Positions 24,420 through 32,553 of a stretch of DNA of 64,000 nucleotides are shown one piece after another. The notes beneath the pieces are model-generated. The model had not been told where the DNA came from and ran no database searches. It saw only the letters and a program-made list of their open reading frames with translations. The DNA is from Thiomicrorhabdus heinhorstiae (lineage in GTDB: Bacteria > Pseudomonadota > Gammaproteobacteria > Thiomicrospirales > Thiomicrospiraceae): assembly GCF_013391765.2 (NCBI RefSeq), contig NZ_JACBGI020000005.1:1-64000 (forward strand), written 5' to 3'. The first letter of the stretch is position 1, and every line of letters begins with the position of its first letter. A program made the translations under genes and the position numbers.

Positions 24420-24499
24420 ATAGTGCCTCATGTATTTTTTTGGTAAAGGAAGTGTTTTTCCCACACCCTTACCGAAAAACTTGTAGATGTGACTGGTAT

Positions 24500-24530
24500 A
24501 AAAAAGGCGCACGAAGTCGTGCGCCTTGTT
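24500..24530 (-). terminator. Terminator or attenuator behind phoX
   Basis: AAGGCGCACG pairs with CGTGCGCCTT around a four-base loop. On the minus strand it is followed by six T. It lies between phoX and the diheme lipoprotein gene. Confidence 0.88.
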
Positions 24531-24549
24531 AATCATTGATTGACAATGA

Positions 24550-26388
24550 TTATTTCATGCTAGAAGTATCGAACGGTCCGATATAACCGATTTCAGAACG
24601 GATTTCAGCTCCGAATGGTTTGTCATATGCACGAGGTCCGCCTTCACCGTAAGGGTGCTGGTTGGTTAGAGTGATATAACCGTTACCGTCAATGTTGTAC
24701 CAGTATGGAGAAGTTGTTTCCGAACCGTAAGGAGTGTGTGCAATACGAGTCAACTCACCAGATTTGATGTTGTAAGCCCAAACCATGTCGTTGTTATGCG
24801 CAGAGGTATCTTCACCGATGATCAGGGTGTTGGTACCGTCGATATAAGCAACGTTATCAGGTTGAGCAATGCCGTTGATGTCACAAGTGTTGCCATCAGC
24901 ATCGGCAGATGCTAAATAGTTACCGCCAACTAGTCCGTTCATGTTGATCGCAACAAATTCAGAAGCGATGTCGGCACCGTCAGTATCTTTGATTGAACCT
25001 TCAACATCCAGAGCGTAAACCGCACCACATTTGTTTTCGGTTAGTTGGATGTCGCCTGTACCATCAGTCATACCTTTACGAACTTCTGACATAGCGATGT
25101 AAAGCTGGTTGTCAGTTGCATTAAAGGTGATACCTTCTTCTTTACGGAATTCAGTCGTTGCACCTTCCATAGCTGCCATACGGCGAGTTTCTAGACGAGA
25201 AGCCAGAGCGATGTCGCCTGCATCCACAGTGCTGTCACCGTTGATGTCTTGAAGTTGCAAACACTCTTCACCATTGGCGGTGTTGATGTAAGTGAATCCA
25301 GCTGTTGGGCAAGCACCTGAAACAGGTGTTTCCGCTGAGAATACATTTGCGAAAGTAATACCGTCAGCAGTTGTGATGTCGTTATCCGGGTCAAGCAGGC
25401 TTTTGATTGACGCATTGTCGGTGTGACCTAGATTGATCCAGGTTAGCTCAGCTTCACCACCGATGTCGTTATCGGCTGTTTGGTTCCATTTCGCTGCGTA
25501 AAGTGTACCGGCAGAAAGGTCTTTAGCCGTGTCGGCGATAAACATGAATAAACCAACGTTGGTACCGTCGTCACTTAGATAAACGGTTTTTTCATCTGGC
25601 ATAACATACGCTAGTTCGTGCGCCATACGGCCCATAGTGTAGTGTTTGGTATAAACAGGATTGCCGTTTGCATCAACGTCGACTTCAGGCGTCCAACCAT
25701 AGTAGTAAGGGTTGTTTTTGGTTTGATCGCCGTTCCAGAAGCTGGTTGTTACGTCGTTGTAGTAACCGTTGGTTGAAGGGTCTTTTGCGTTTGGCTCATA
25801 CTCTTCAGAACCAAGGTGAGTTTGCCATGGAGTTGTCATACCCGCACAGTGAACCCAGCCACCGAAACCTTCTTTCTGGCTAACGAATTTAAGAGAACCT
25901 GGAACAAGGCTAAGAGATCCGTCAGAAGATTTTTCCAACTCATTCATGTACATGGCACCGGTAGCACACTCGAACTGAGATACCATGTAAATTTTGCCGT
26001 CTTTATCCAAGATGCTGACGTGGTCAAGACCTGAACCGACGCCGTCATCGGTACCGTTACAGATGTAGTTTGAACCATCCGCTTCGATAACTGCCTGGTC
26101 TTGGTAATCTTTAGCCAAACCAAATGTTTCACCATTATCTACATCACCGGTACGCAACAGAGTGTTGTAGCCAATTTGCATCTCTTCATCATTGATTGTT
26201 GCACTGTCAGAAGAGCGAATCAGGTTTTTTTGAACTTCGTCAGTTGGTGCACTTAGTTCTGTGAATTGAATTTCACTGACTGAAGAATCAGCTGTTTCTG
26301 TCGTATCTGTGGTATTGCAACCGACCAGAGAAAGAGATACACCCGCAGCTGCAGCAGCTAACGCTAAATGTAGTTTGTTAAGTTTCAT
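24550..26388 (-). CDS. phoX: PhoX-type alkaline phosphatase, lipoprotein
   Basis: A 612-residue protein of the PhoX (DUF839) family, whose members hydrolyse phosphate monoesters with an iron-calcium cofactor. The signal peptide ends in LSLVGC (Cys24), so this copy is a lipoprotein; classical PhoX proteins are Tat-exported. Family segments include SQFECATGAMYMNELE, GWVHCAGMTTPW, MGRMAHELAYVMPDEKTVYLSDDG, FNATDNQLYIAMSEV and the C-terminal ETTSPYWYNIDG. A dockerin-like Ca loop DINGDSTVDAGD is inserted near the middle. A Pho-box promoter precedes it. The substrate range cannot be read from sequence. Confidence 0.78.
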   Translation of the reverse strand: MKLNKLHLALAAAAAGVSLSLVGCNTTDTTETADSSVSEIQFTELSAPTDEVQKNLIRSSDSATINDEEMQIGYNTLLRTGDVDNGETFGLAKDYQDQAVIEADGSNYICNGTDDGVGSGLDHVSILDKDGKIYMVSQFECATGAMYMNELEKSSDGSLSLVPGSLKFVSQKEGFGGWVHCAGMTTPWQTHLGSEEYEPNAKDPSTNGYYNDVTTSFWNGDQTKNNPYYYGWTPEVDVDANGNPVYTKHYTMGRMAHELAYVMPDEKTVYLSDDGTNVGLFMFIADTAKDLSAGTLYAAKWNQTADNDIGGEAELTWINLGHTDNASIKSLLDPDNDITTADGITFANVFSAETPVSGACPTAGFTYINTANGEECLQLQDINGDSTVDAGDIALASRLETRRMAAMEGATTEFRKEEGITFNATDNQLYIAMSEVRKGMTDGTGDIQLTENKCGAVYALDVEGSIKDTDGADIASEFVAINMNGLVGGNYLASADADGNTCDINGIAQPDNVAYIDGTNTLIIGEDTSAHNNDMVWAYNIKSGELTRIAHTPYGSETTSPYWYNIDGNGYITLTNQHPYGEGGPRAYDKPFGAEIRSEIGYIGPFDTSSMK

Positions 26389-26443
26389 GTTGGAATAGCC
26401 CCTAAATGAAGTATGAAGAAGTATTGAATAAAAATTTAAGGGA

Positions 26444-26477
26444 ATCTTAATCATGAAATGTTGCAGAAAAATGTCAG
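26444..26477 (-). promoter_or_regulatory. Pho box and -10 of phoX
   Basis: On the minus strand CTGACAT-TTTT-CTGCAAC (26477-26460) is followed after ten bases by TAAGAT (26449-26444). This is the geometry of the E. coli phoA promoter. The first half-site matches CTGTCAT at six of seven bases; the second is weaker. Confidence 0.6.
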
Positions 26478-26591
26478 TTACTTGGCGGTTTTATGAAACA
26501 CCAAGTCTTGTTTATACAGGGCTTGCAATGATTGGAATGGCAATAATGTTTTGTGCGTAAGCTAAAGAGGCGATCACGGATATGTGGGGAG

Positions 26592-26614
26592 AAAAAGAGC
26601 CGGTGATCGGCTCC
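26592..26614 (-). terminator. Terminator of the MscK-like gene
   Basis: GAGCCG pairs with CGGCTC around five bases. On the minus strand the sequence TTTTTCTCC follows. It abuts the stop codon at 26615. Confidence 0.75.
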
Positions 26615-29600
26615 TTAATTTTCTTTGTTGTCAGAAGTTTTGCCTGCGGGTTTTCGGTTTAGGTGAATCTCAAGCGGTTGGGTGGTGTCGAAATGTACAT
26701 CCTGTTGCGGGAAGGCGATCACTATGCCGGCTCTGTTAAGCGTATCGTTGATTGCATTGTTCAATTCGGAGCGGGTTTGGAGAAGTTTTTCCAAGTCATC
26801 GATATAGGCGCGTAGCGATAAGAGAAGAGCACTGTCGCCGAAACCGTCGAATATGACTGATGGTTCCGGTTCTTTTAAGACCAGATGATGACTGGTAGCG
26901 GTTTCTTTGATCAGTTTCTGTGCCAGGTTCACATCGCTGCCGTAAGCGATGCCGACATCGATTTTAATGCGGGTCACCGAGTCCGACAGGGACCAGTTGA
27001 TGAATTTACCGGTAATAATCTGCTTATTGGGGATAACCAGTTCCTGACGATCCCAGGTAACGATGGTCGTGGCACGAATGCGGATTTTCGAAACTTTTCC
27101 TGTAACGTCATCGACGGTTACGATGTCGCCGACCCGCATCGGCTGTTCGAATAATAGAATGATCCCGCTGACGAAGTTAGCGACAATTTCCTGCAAGCCG
27201 AAACCGAGACCGACCGAGAGAGCCGCTACCAGCCATTGAATATTAGACCATTCGATACCGAGAGAACGGAAGATCACCACAAAGCCGATAATCGCGATCA
27301 AATACTGGGTCAGTGACGTAATTGCATAGCGCGCAGCACGGCTGATCGGCAGGTGTTGCAGTAATAGATACTCCAGAAGTCCAGGAAGATCCTTGGAAAG
27401 CAGTAATGTCATGGCCCCTAAAGCGATACCGATTATAAGATCGCCCAATGTAAGAGGCACTTGCTGTACAACGCCATCGATAATTTGCGATTTGGTGATC
27501 GAAAGTGGTGTGTCATTGATTAAGTTAAGAGCCGAAATCAGGTCTCCCCAGGTCATCCATGCCGCGGCGATAAACGCCAGTATAAAACTCAGATTCAGTG
27601 CTTGGCGCACTTGCTTGCTGAGCTTCTCGTAATCCATTTCCGGCTCTTCGGGAATCGGCAGCTCGCTCGCAGGAGCATTTTCTTTCTGTTGCGCCAGTTG
27701 TGCTTGACGTTTTTGCAGGTGTTCGGCATACAGCTGTTTGCGCTCGGAAAGGTACAGACTGCGCAGGAAAAGCTCGCGTATTAAATACAGGGACAGAACG
27801 GTTGCTAGAGTCCAGTTGATTTTATCGGCGACGACTAGCGACGAGTAATAATAGCCATAAGCCGTGCTCCAGATCATCAGTAACGGGAACATCAAACTCA
27901 GAGGGAACCAGATAAAGTGCAGTTGCAGCCAAGCAGCGTGCTGTTGACTGTTTTTAAAATCGCGCATGATCAGGCTCTTACCACTCCACAGGCGATAAAT
28001 CAGCAGGGTAAACGCAATCATCAGACCCAGGAAGGCAATGCGGCCGATCAACTGGGTGTCGGCAGGGCCGCTGGAGTCGGTTGTGACGTCAACGGCAAGT
28101 ATCAATAAGGCTCCGAGGGGAATCGCCCAGCGCAGTTCTCGTTGCAGGCTGCTGCGAACGCTCTCTTTCCAGTGAAAATGGCGCTCGGCCAACCCATCTT
28201 TTCGGCAGACTTCTTTCAAGATATTCAGAACCAGTACCAGTAAACCGGCATCCAATAAGCCGTTGCTGACTCCGGTTGTGAAATCGTGCGCCTGATCCGA
28301 CAGGCTGAGAAGTTTGCCGGCAACCAGCATGAACCACGGTAAAGGAAGCGCCAGAAGCAAGGTATAGGTAAGTGCTTGCAGACTGTAACGGAATGCGTCG
28401 GTACGGATCGAGGCCAGCTGGAGTGCCAGATGGCTCTGAGCAGCGATAAAGCGTCGGCGTCCAAGCAACAGCGCGACTAGAATGAGTAGCCATAGAATGA
28501 TCTGCGGCAAATAATTCGCGGCGACCTGGTAACTGTCTTTGCTGAGAGCAGCGATTTTGTCGAACGATAGCAGCCAATTCAGGCTGTCTTGCAGGTTCTG
28601 CGCTTTAAGAAGGTCGATCAGGCCGATATTCGGCAGCCATAGCAGGTGGTCGTTGAGAAAACGGCTATAGCTGTTGACCTGCTCAAGCTGTTGGTTGTAG
28701 GTGGCGTTGAGTTCCGCCAGTTTACTGATATAACCCGGATACAGGTTTTGCAGATCTTTTGCACTCTGTACATATTGATTAATCAAGTCCAGCGCAATTT
28801 TGCCCGGTTTGCCTTCGGAATCCAAACTTAGCTGGTATCCGCTTGGTCCAAGTTGTTCTATCAATAGTTCTTCGGTGGTGCGCTGTTGCAGCTCGCGTAA
28901 TTTTTCGCTCAGCAATAGCTGGTTCAGAACGGCTTCATTGATACGGTCTTTGGTTCTGGATATCTCGCGCTGTGAGACTTCAAATGCCGTCAGGGTTTCC
29001 AGGCGTTTGTGCAATACCTGCGCAATGGTTTCACGCGATCCTTGCAGGGCAACAATCTGTTTATCCCTGGAAAAATGCAGCTTAATGGTCGCAATCGCAT
29101 CGTTGCTGGCATTGATTTTCTGACCGATCTGTTGCTCAAGACGAATTAAATCGGCTTTTTCTTTCTGTTGACTGATGATGTTCTGCTGCACCGGGTAGAG
29201 CGGATTCTGTGCACCTATTCCGGTTGCAATGGTTTCCTTGAGGGCCTGCTCGGCCTCGGCGGTTTTCAGCGTTTGTAGCTGTACTTGCAGTTGTTCGCTG
29301 TTCTTTTGCGCCAGCGCTTTACGAGTAGCCCAATAATCGCGCTGTACTTGGGCCAACTCGGTTAAGCGGCCAAGGTTATCCATCTGAAAGTTGATCAATT
29401 GCAGGCTGGTTTCCAACGCCTGCAAGCGCGCTTTTAATGCCAGATTCTGTATAGCGAGATTTAGATCTGAGGCTCCCTCGGTCTGGATTTTTTCGGCCCC
29501 TTCCTTCAGCTGGGTGATGATGCTTTCCATCTGGTTTTGCTGGTTGGCACCATCGGTTGCCATAGAAAGATATTGATTGAGCGTACTGTCCCAGTTAAGC

Positions 29601-30031
29601 AGATTACTGTCTGCTTCGTCGAGTTCATCATTAGCGGTATGCAGTGCACTAATTAAGGCATTTAGTTCGACGGGTGCTTCCTCGGGAGGATTTTTTAAGC
29701 GGTTTTGTAAGGTCTTCTGCGCCTCTTGCTGTTCTTTGATGGTTATGGCTGCTTTAGCGAGGCTCTGTTCAAGCTGGAGCAGGGTTTGCTGCGATTGTCG
29801 GGATTCGATAATCCAGTTGTTTGCGTTATCCAGTTGTGAGGACAGGCTCTGTTTTTGGTCGTCGGAGAGTTGATCCGCTTGTTTGAGCTCTTGGCTGAGG
29901 GTGTCGACAGTCTGGCTCTCAACCCAGGATTCGGAGGCTTTCGGTGACGTATTATCTGCAGCCAAAGCTACATGGCTTGCAAGAAAAAGCCAGATAAAGA
30001 ACCAGTAAAATCGTCGAGGGAATACGTGCAT
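26615..30031 (-). CDS. Large MscK/KefA-like mechanosensitive channel
   Basis: A protein of about 1138 residues. It has a signal peptide, a long periplasmic coiled-coil region (about residues 30-470, with many Gln/Glu/Leu heptads), roughly ten membrane helices, and at the C-terminus the MscS pore and beta domain (GLGFGLQEIVANFVSGIILLFEQPMRVGDIV, then WDRQELVIPNKQIITGKFINWS). This is the architecture of MscK/MscM channels, which release solutes on hypo-osmotic shock. The start is uncertain: ATG at 30031 begins the signal peptide but lacks a ribosome site; an in-frame GTG at 30055 would add eight residues. Confidence 0.85.
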   Translation of the reverse strand: MHVFPRRFYWFFIWLFLASHVALAADNTSPKASESWVESQTVDTLSQELKQADQLSDDQKQSLSSQLDNANNWIIESRQSQQTLLQLEQSLAKAAITIKEQQEAQKTLQNRLKNPPEEAPVELNALISALHTANDELDEADSNLLNWDSTLNQYLSMATDGANQQNQMESIITQLKEGAEKIQTEGASDLNLAIQNLALKARLQALETSLQLINFQMDNLGRLTELAQVQRDYWATRKALAQKNSEQLQVQLQTLKTAEAEQALKETIATGIGAQNPLYPVQQNIISQQKEKADLIRLEQQIGQKINASNDAIATIKLHFSRDKQIVALQGSRETIAQVLHKRLETLTAFEVSQREISRTKDRINEAVLNQLLLSEKLRELQQRTTEELLIEQLGPSGYQLSLDSEGKPGKIALDLINQYVQSAKDLQNLYPGYISKLAELNATYNQQLEQVNSYSRFLNDHLLWLPNIGLIDLLKAQNLQDSLNWLLSFDKIAALSKDSYQVAANYLPQIILWLLILVALLLGRRRFIAAQSHLALQLASIRTDAFRYSLQALTYTLLLALPLPWFMLVAGKLLSLSDQAHDFTTGVSNGLLDAGLLVLVLNILKEVCRKDGLAERHFHWKESVRSSLQRELRWAIPLGALLILAVDVTTDSSGPADTQLIGRIAFLGLMIAFTLLIYRLWSGKSLIMRDFKNSQQHAAWLQLHFIWFPLSLMFPLLMIWSTAYGYYYSSLVVADKINWTLATVLSLYLIRELFLRSLYLSERKQLYAEHLQKRQAQLAQQKENAPASELPIPEEPEMDYEKLSKQVRQALNLSFILAFIAAAWMTWGDLISALNLINDTPLSITKSQIIDGVVQQVPLTLGDLIIGIALGAMTLLLSKDLPGLLEYLLLQHLPISRAARYAITSLTQYLIAIIGFVVIFRSLGIEWSNIQWLVAALSVGLGFGLQEIVANFVSGIILLFEQPMRVGDIVTVDDVTGKVSKIRIRATTIVTWDRQELVIPNKQIITGKFINWSLSDSVTRIKIDVGIAYGSDVNLAQKLIKETATSHHLVLKEPEPSVIFDGFGDSALLLSLRAYIDDLEKLLQTRSELNNAINDTLNRAGIVIAFPQQDVHFDTTQPLEIHLNRKPAGKTSDNKEN

Positions 30032-30172
30032 AGTGTAAAACGATCTCAAAATCACCCAAGAAGTCGGCCGAAAGAAACTTTCTCCATATTAAACACGTTT
30101 GCAGTAGGGAAATCATCCGAAAATGTTAGAAATATCATGAAAGGATCTTTCAAGCTTTCGTCGGTCGTCCGC

Positions 30173-30856
30173 TTAGGACGGCATTTGTCGCTGTTGTGCC
30201 ATAGAGTGCCAGCGCCCTTTGTCGCCGATAATAAGGTGATCCAGACAACGAATATCGACCAGTCGAAGGGCTTCGCCAATCGCTTCGGTCAGCTTGATGT
30301 CCGCTTGACTGGGTGTCGGGTCTCCTGAAGGATGGTTGTGTGCGAGAATGACGGCAGCGGCATTTTCATCCAGAGCGAGTTTCAATATTTCGCGTGGATG
30401 AACGGTGGCCTGGTTTAAGGTACCTTCAAACAGAGTGACGTAACGGATCATTTGGTGTTGCTGATTCAGCAGAAGAATACCGAAACGCTCTCTCTGGCTG
30501 TGTCCGATATGATATTCGAGATAGCGGGCAACGCTATGAGGATCACTCAAAGTTTCGCCGCTTTGCAAGCCGGACTCGAAATGACGCTTGGACATTTCCA
30601 GAACTGCTTGAAGTTGAACGTATTTGGCCTGACCGAGTCCTTTGGCTTGGCAAAATTCCGCTTCGGAGGCGTTAAGAAGGGCCGGAAGGGTCTGGAAGTG
30701 AGTGAGCAAATTTTCCGCCAAGGCTACGGCACTTTGTCCTTTAATGCCGACACGTAAAAAAATGGCCAGCAACTCAGCATCGCTGAGACTGCCGGCACCG
30801 AATCGGAGCAGTTTTTCACGCGGACGGTCATTTTCGTGCCAATCACGAATGCTCAT
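30173..30856 (-). CDS. radC: RadC family JAB-domain protein
   Basis: A 227-residue protein. An N-terminal helix-hairpin-helix-like part ([28 protein letters not shown]) precedes a C-terminal JAB1/MPN metalloprotease-like domain with the zinc signature [14 protein letters not shown]. The biochemical role is not settled; the old link to DNA repair came from a different gene. In gammaproteobacteria it is usually divergent from coaBC. Here 3.6 kb of thioesterase, sulfide dehydrogenase and regulator genes lie between the two. Confidence 0.93.
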   Translation of the reverse strand: MSIRDWHENDRPREKLLRFGAGSLSDAELLAIFLRVGIKGQSAVALAENLLTHFQTLPALLNASEAEFCQAKGLGQAKYVQLQAVLEMSKRHFESGLQSGETLSDPHSVARYLEYHIGHSQRERFGILLLNQQHQMIRYVTLFEGTLNQATVHPREILKLALDENAAAVILAHNHPSGDPTPSQADIKLTEAIGEALRLVDIRCLDHLIIGDKGRWHSMAQQRQMPS

Positions 30857-30916
30857 AGTAAGATAATCCGTGTTTCGACTGATGTTTTATTTTAAGTAAA
30901 TTTTCGTAGGTTTTCA

Positions 30917-31321
30917 ATGTTTAGTGTCAAAATGCAGGTCCGCGATTACGAGTGTGACATTCAAGGAGTGGTGAATAATGCGGTTTACCAGAACTATTTA
31001 GAGCATAGTCGTCACCAGTTTTTATTGGAATCGGGTGTCGATTTTGTTGATCTGGCCCGTCAGGGAATTCATTTAATGGTGATTCGAGCCGAGTTGGATT
31101 ACAAAGCATCGTTAAAGCCCGGTGACGATTTCTATATTCAGGTCGGCGTCGAGAAGGTTTCCAAAATTCAATATGCCTTTCTGCAAACCATTTGTCGGCA
31201 AGCGGATCATAAAGTGATGCTGCAGGCAAAAACCATCGGGGTGGCGGTTAACGAGCGCGGGAGACCGTTTGCTTTCGCCGATCTTGATCGCTTGAGCGAT
31301 ACTTCTAATTCTTCGTTATAG
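30917..31321 (+). CDS. Acyl-CoA thioesterase, 4HBT family
   Basis: A 134-residue hotdog-fold thioesterase of the YbgC/FcbC type. The N-terminal signature RDYECDIQGVVNNAVYQNYLEHSR holds the catalytic Asp of the 4-hydroxybenzoyl-CoA thioesterase family. Members cleave short acyl-CoA or acyl-ACP thioesters; the substrate here is open. It is divergent from radC and ends 40 bases before a striking double palindrome. Confidence 0.85.
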   Translation: MFSVKMQVRDYECDIQGVVNNAVYQNYLEHSRHQFLLESGVDFVDLARQGIHLMVIRAELDYKASLKPGDDFYIQVGVEKVSKIQYAFLQTICRQADHKVMLQAKTIGVAVNERGRPFAFADLDRLSDTSNSSL

Positions 31322-31358
31322 AAATGCCTTTCTAATTAAATCAATACTTTATCTGTAT

Positions 31359-31388
31359 GGGACATATGTCTAAAAAGACATATGTCGC
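31359..31388. promoter_or_regulatory. Double palindrome, candidate operator or hairpin
   Basis: The perfect palindrome GACATATGTC occurs at 31361-31370 and again at 31377-31386, separated by TAAAAA. As RNA it would fold into an 11-base stem with an AAAA loop. As DNA it offers two identical twofold sites 16 bases apart. No T-run follows, so an operator for the downstream fcc genes is as plausible as a thioesterase terminator. The rest of 31322-31575 is leader DNA with no other recognisable signal. Confidence 0.55.
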
Positions 31389-31575
31389 CTGTTTGCACCC
31401 AATTTCTTTTGTTAGTCTGCAATCAATCTCATTGAATCGGAACGTGCGATTTTTCCGACTGTGGTCTGTCGATTTTTTAGCGGCAAATCCGACAGGAAAA
31501 TGGCGCTAAAGTTTTTAGTAAACGGCCGATAAATATGATTTAACGCCTGTTTTAGGCTAAGGAGCGAATAGCAAA

Positions 31576-32541
31576 ATGAAAACCAGAATTCATTCTTTAA
31601 AAGGAAGCGTTCTTGTGCCGGTGATGGCGGCGCTGTTGAGTGCTTGCGGAGGAGGCGGTGACAGTACGACTTCGTCAACCTCAACGACGTCTTATACGCT
31701 GAGTGGGACGGTTCCCGGTACTGTAATCGAGCTGTTTTGCACCGGCGGACTCTATTACCGCACCAATTCAACCGACAACGGCACCTCGGAACATCCTTTC
31801 TCGATTCAAGTACCTAGCGGTTTGGACTGCCACGTGGTAATGACGACCAATGAAGATGATACGGCAACGCGTGTTATTTCGCCGATCCGCTTTATCGAAG
31901 GTACCACCAGCGGTGATGTTTTGAATCTAAAAGGGGATTTGGCTCTCGGTTTTGTCGCTTTGGAAATGGATCCCAGCAAAATCATCGATTCAAACGGTGA
32001 CGGAGTAATCGACGAGCCGTTTGAAGTCACACTGCCGGACGATGCGGAAGCGGTCGCTGATCCTAGTTATGATGCGCTGGATTCGGATGGTGACGGTATT
32101 CCGAATGTCTATGAAGATGACGATAACGACGGCTATTTTAACAGTGAAGACGACGACGATGATAACGACGGCTATCCGGATGACCAGGATGAAGATCACG
32201 CCAATGATCAGGATGAAGACGGCGTAGAAGATGATTATGACCGTGATGTCGATAATGACGGCTATGAAGACGACACTACAACCACTCCGGATACCACTAC
32301 GCCTGTGACCGAATACACCGTTCAAAAAGGTCGTTTATTGGCATCGCAATGTGCCCAGTGTCACGGTACAGACGGCTATTCGACCACCAGCTGGGACAGT
32401 ATTCGTGAAGAGAGCGGTGATTCGTCCGAGATCATCGAAGAAATGAACGAGTACTCGACGGCGCATATTATGGGTGCTCAAGCCATCGGTTATACCGACG
32501 AAGAGCGTCAGGCTTTGGCTGAATGGCTAAGCGGGAACTAA
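31576..32541 (+). CDS. Lipoprotein c-type cytochrome with Asp-rich calcium-type repeats, FccA-like
   Basis: A 321-residue lipoprotein (lipobox LLSAC, Cys24, then Gly/Ser-rich linker). Residues 40-135 form an all-beta domain with two Cys. Residues 138-235 are a series of DxDxDG loops of the thrombospondin type 3 kind (DSNGDGVID, DSDGDGIPNVYEDDDNDGY and others), normally calcium-binding. The C-terminal 80 residues are a monoheme cytochrome c: CAQCH at 259-263, and HIMG with Met299 as likely axial ligand. It is 12 bases ahead of the FccB gene, so it probably serves as its electron-accepting subunit. Canonical FccA lacks the lipid anchor and the Asp-rich part. Confidence 0.78.
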   Translation: MKTRIHSLKGSVLVPVMAALLSACGGGGDSTTSSTSTTSYTLSGTVPGTVIELFCTGGLYYRTNSTDNGTSEHPFSIQVPSGLDCHVVMTTNEDDTATRVISPIRFIEGTTSGDVLNLKGDLALGFVALEMDPSKIIDSNGDGVIDEPFEVTLPDDAEAVADPSYDALDSDGDGIPNVYEDDDNDGYFNSEDDDDDNDGYPDDQDEDHANDQDEDGVEDDYDRDVDNDGYEDDTTTTPDTTTPVTEYTVQKGRLLASQCAQCHGTDGYSTTSWDSIREESGDSSEIIEEMNEYSTAHIMGAQAIGYTDEERQALAEWLSGN

Positions 32542-32553
32542 GGGAGAATCGCA

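Noticed and set aside
30053-30055. GTG start for the MscK-like protein
   Set aside because: It has only a weak ribosome site and would put eight residues ahead of a good signal peptide; kept as an alternative in the entry.
31990-32325. Minus-strand frame rich in Ile and Val opposite the Asp-rich part of the FccA-like gene
   Set aside because: It is the antisense shadow of the repeated GAT/GAC codons and not a membrane protein gene.
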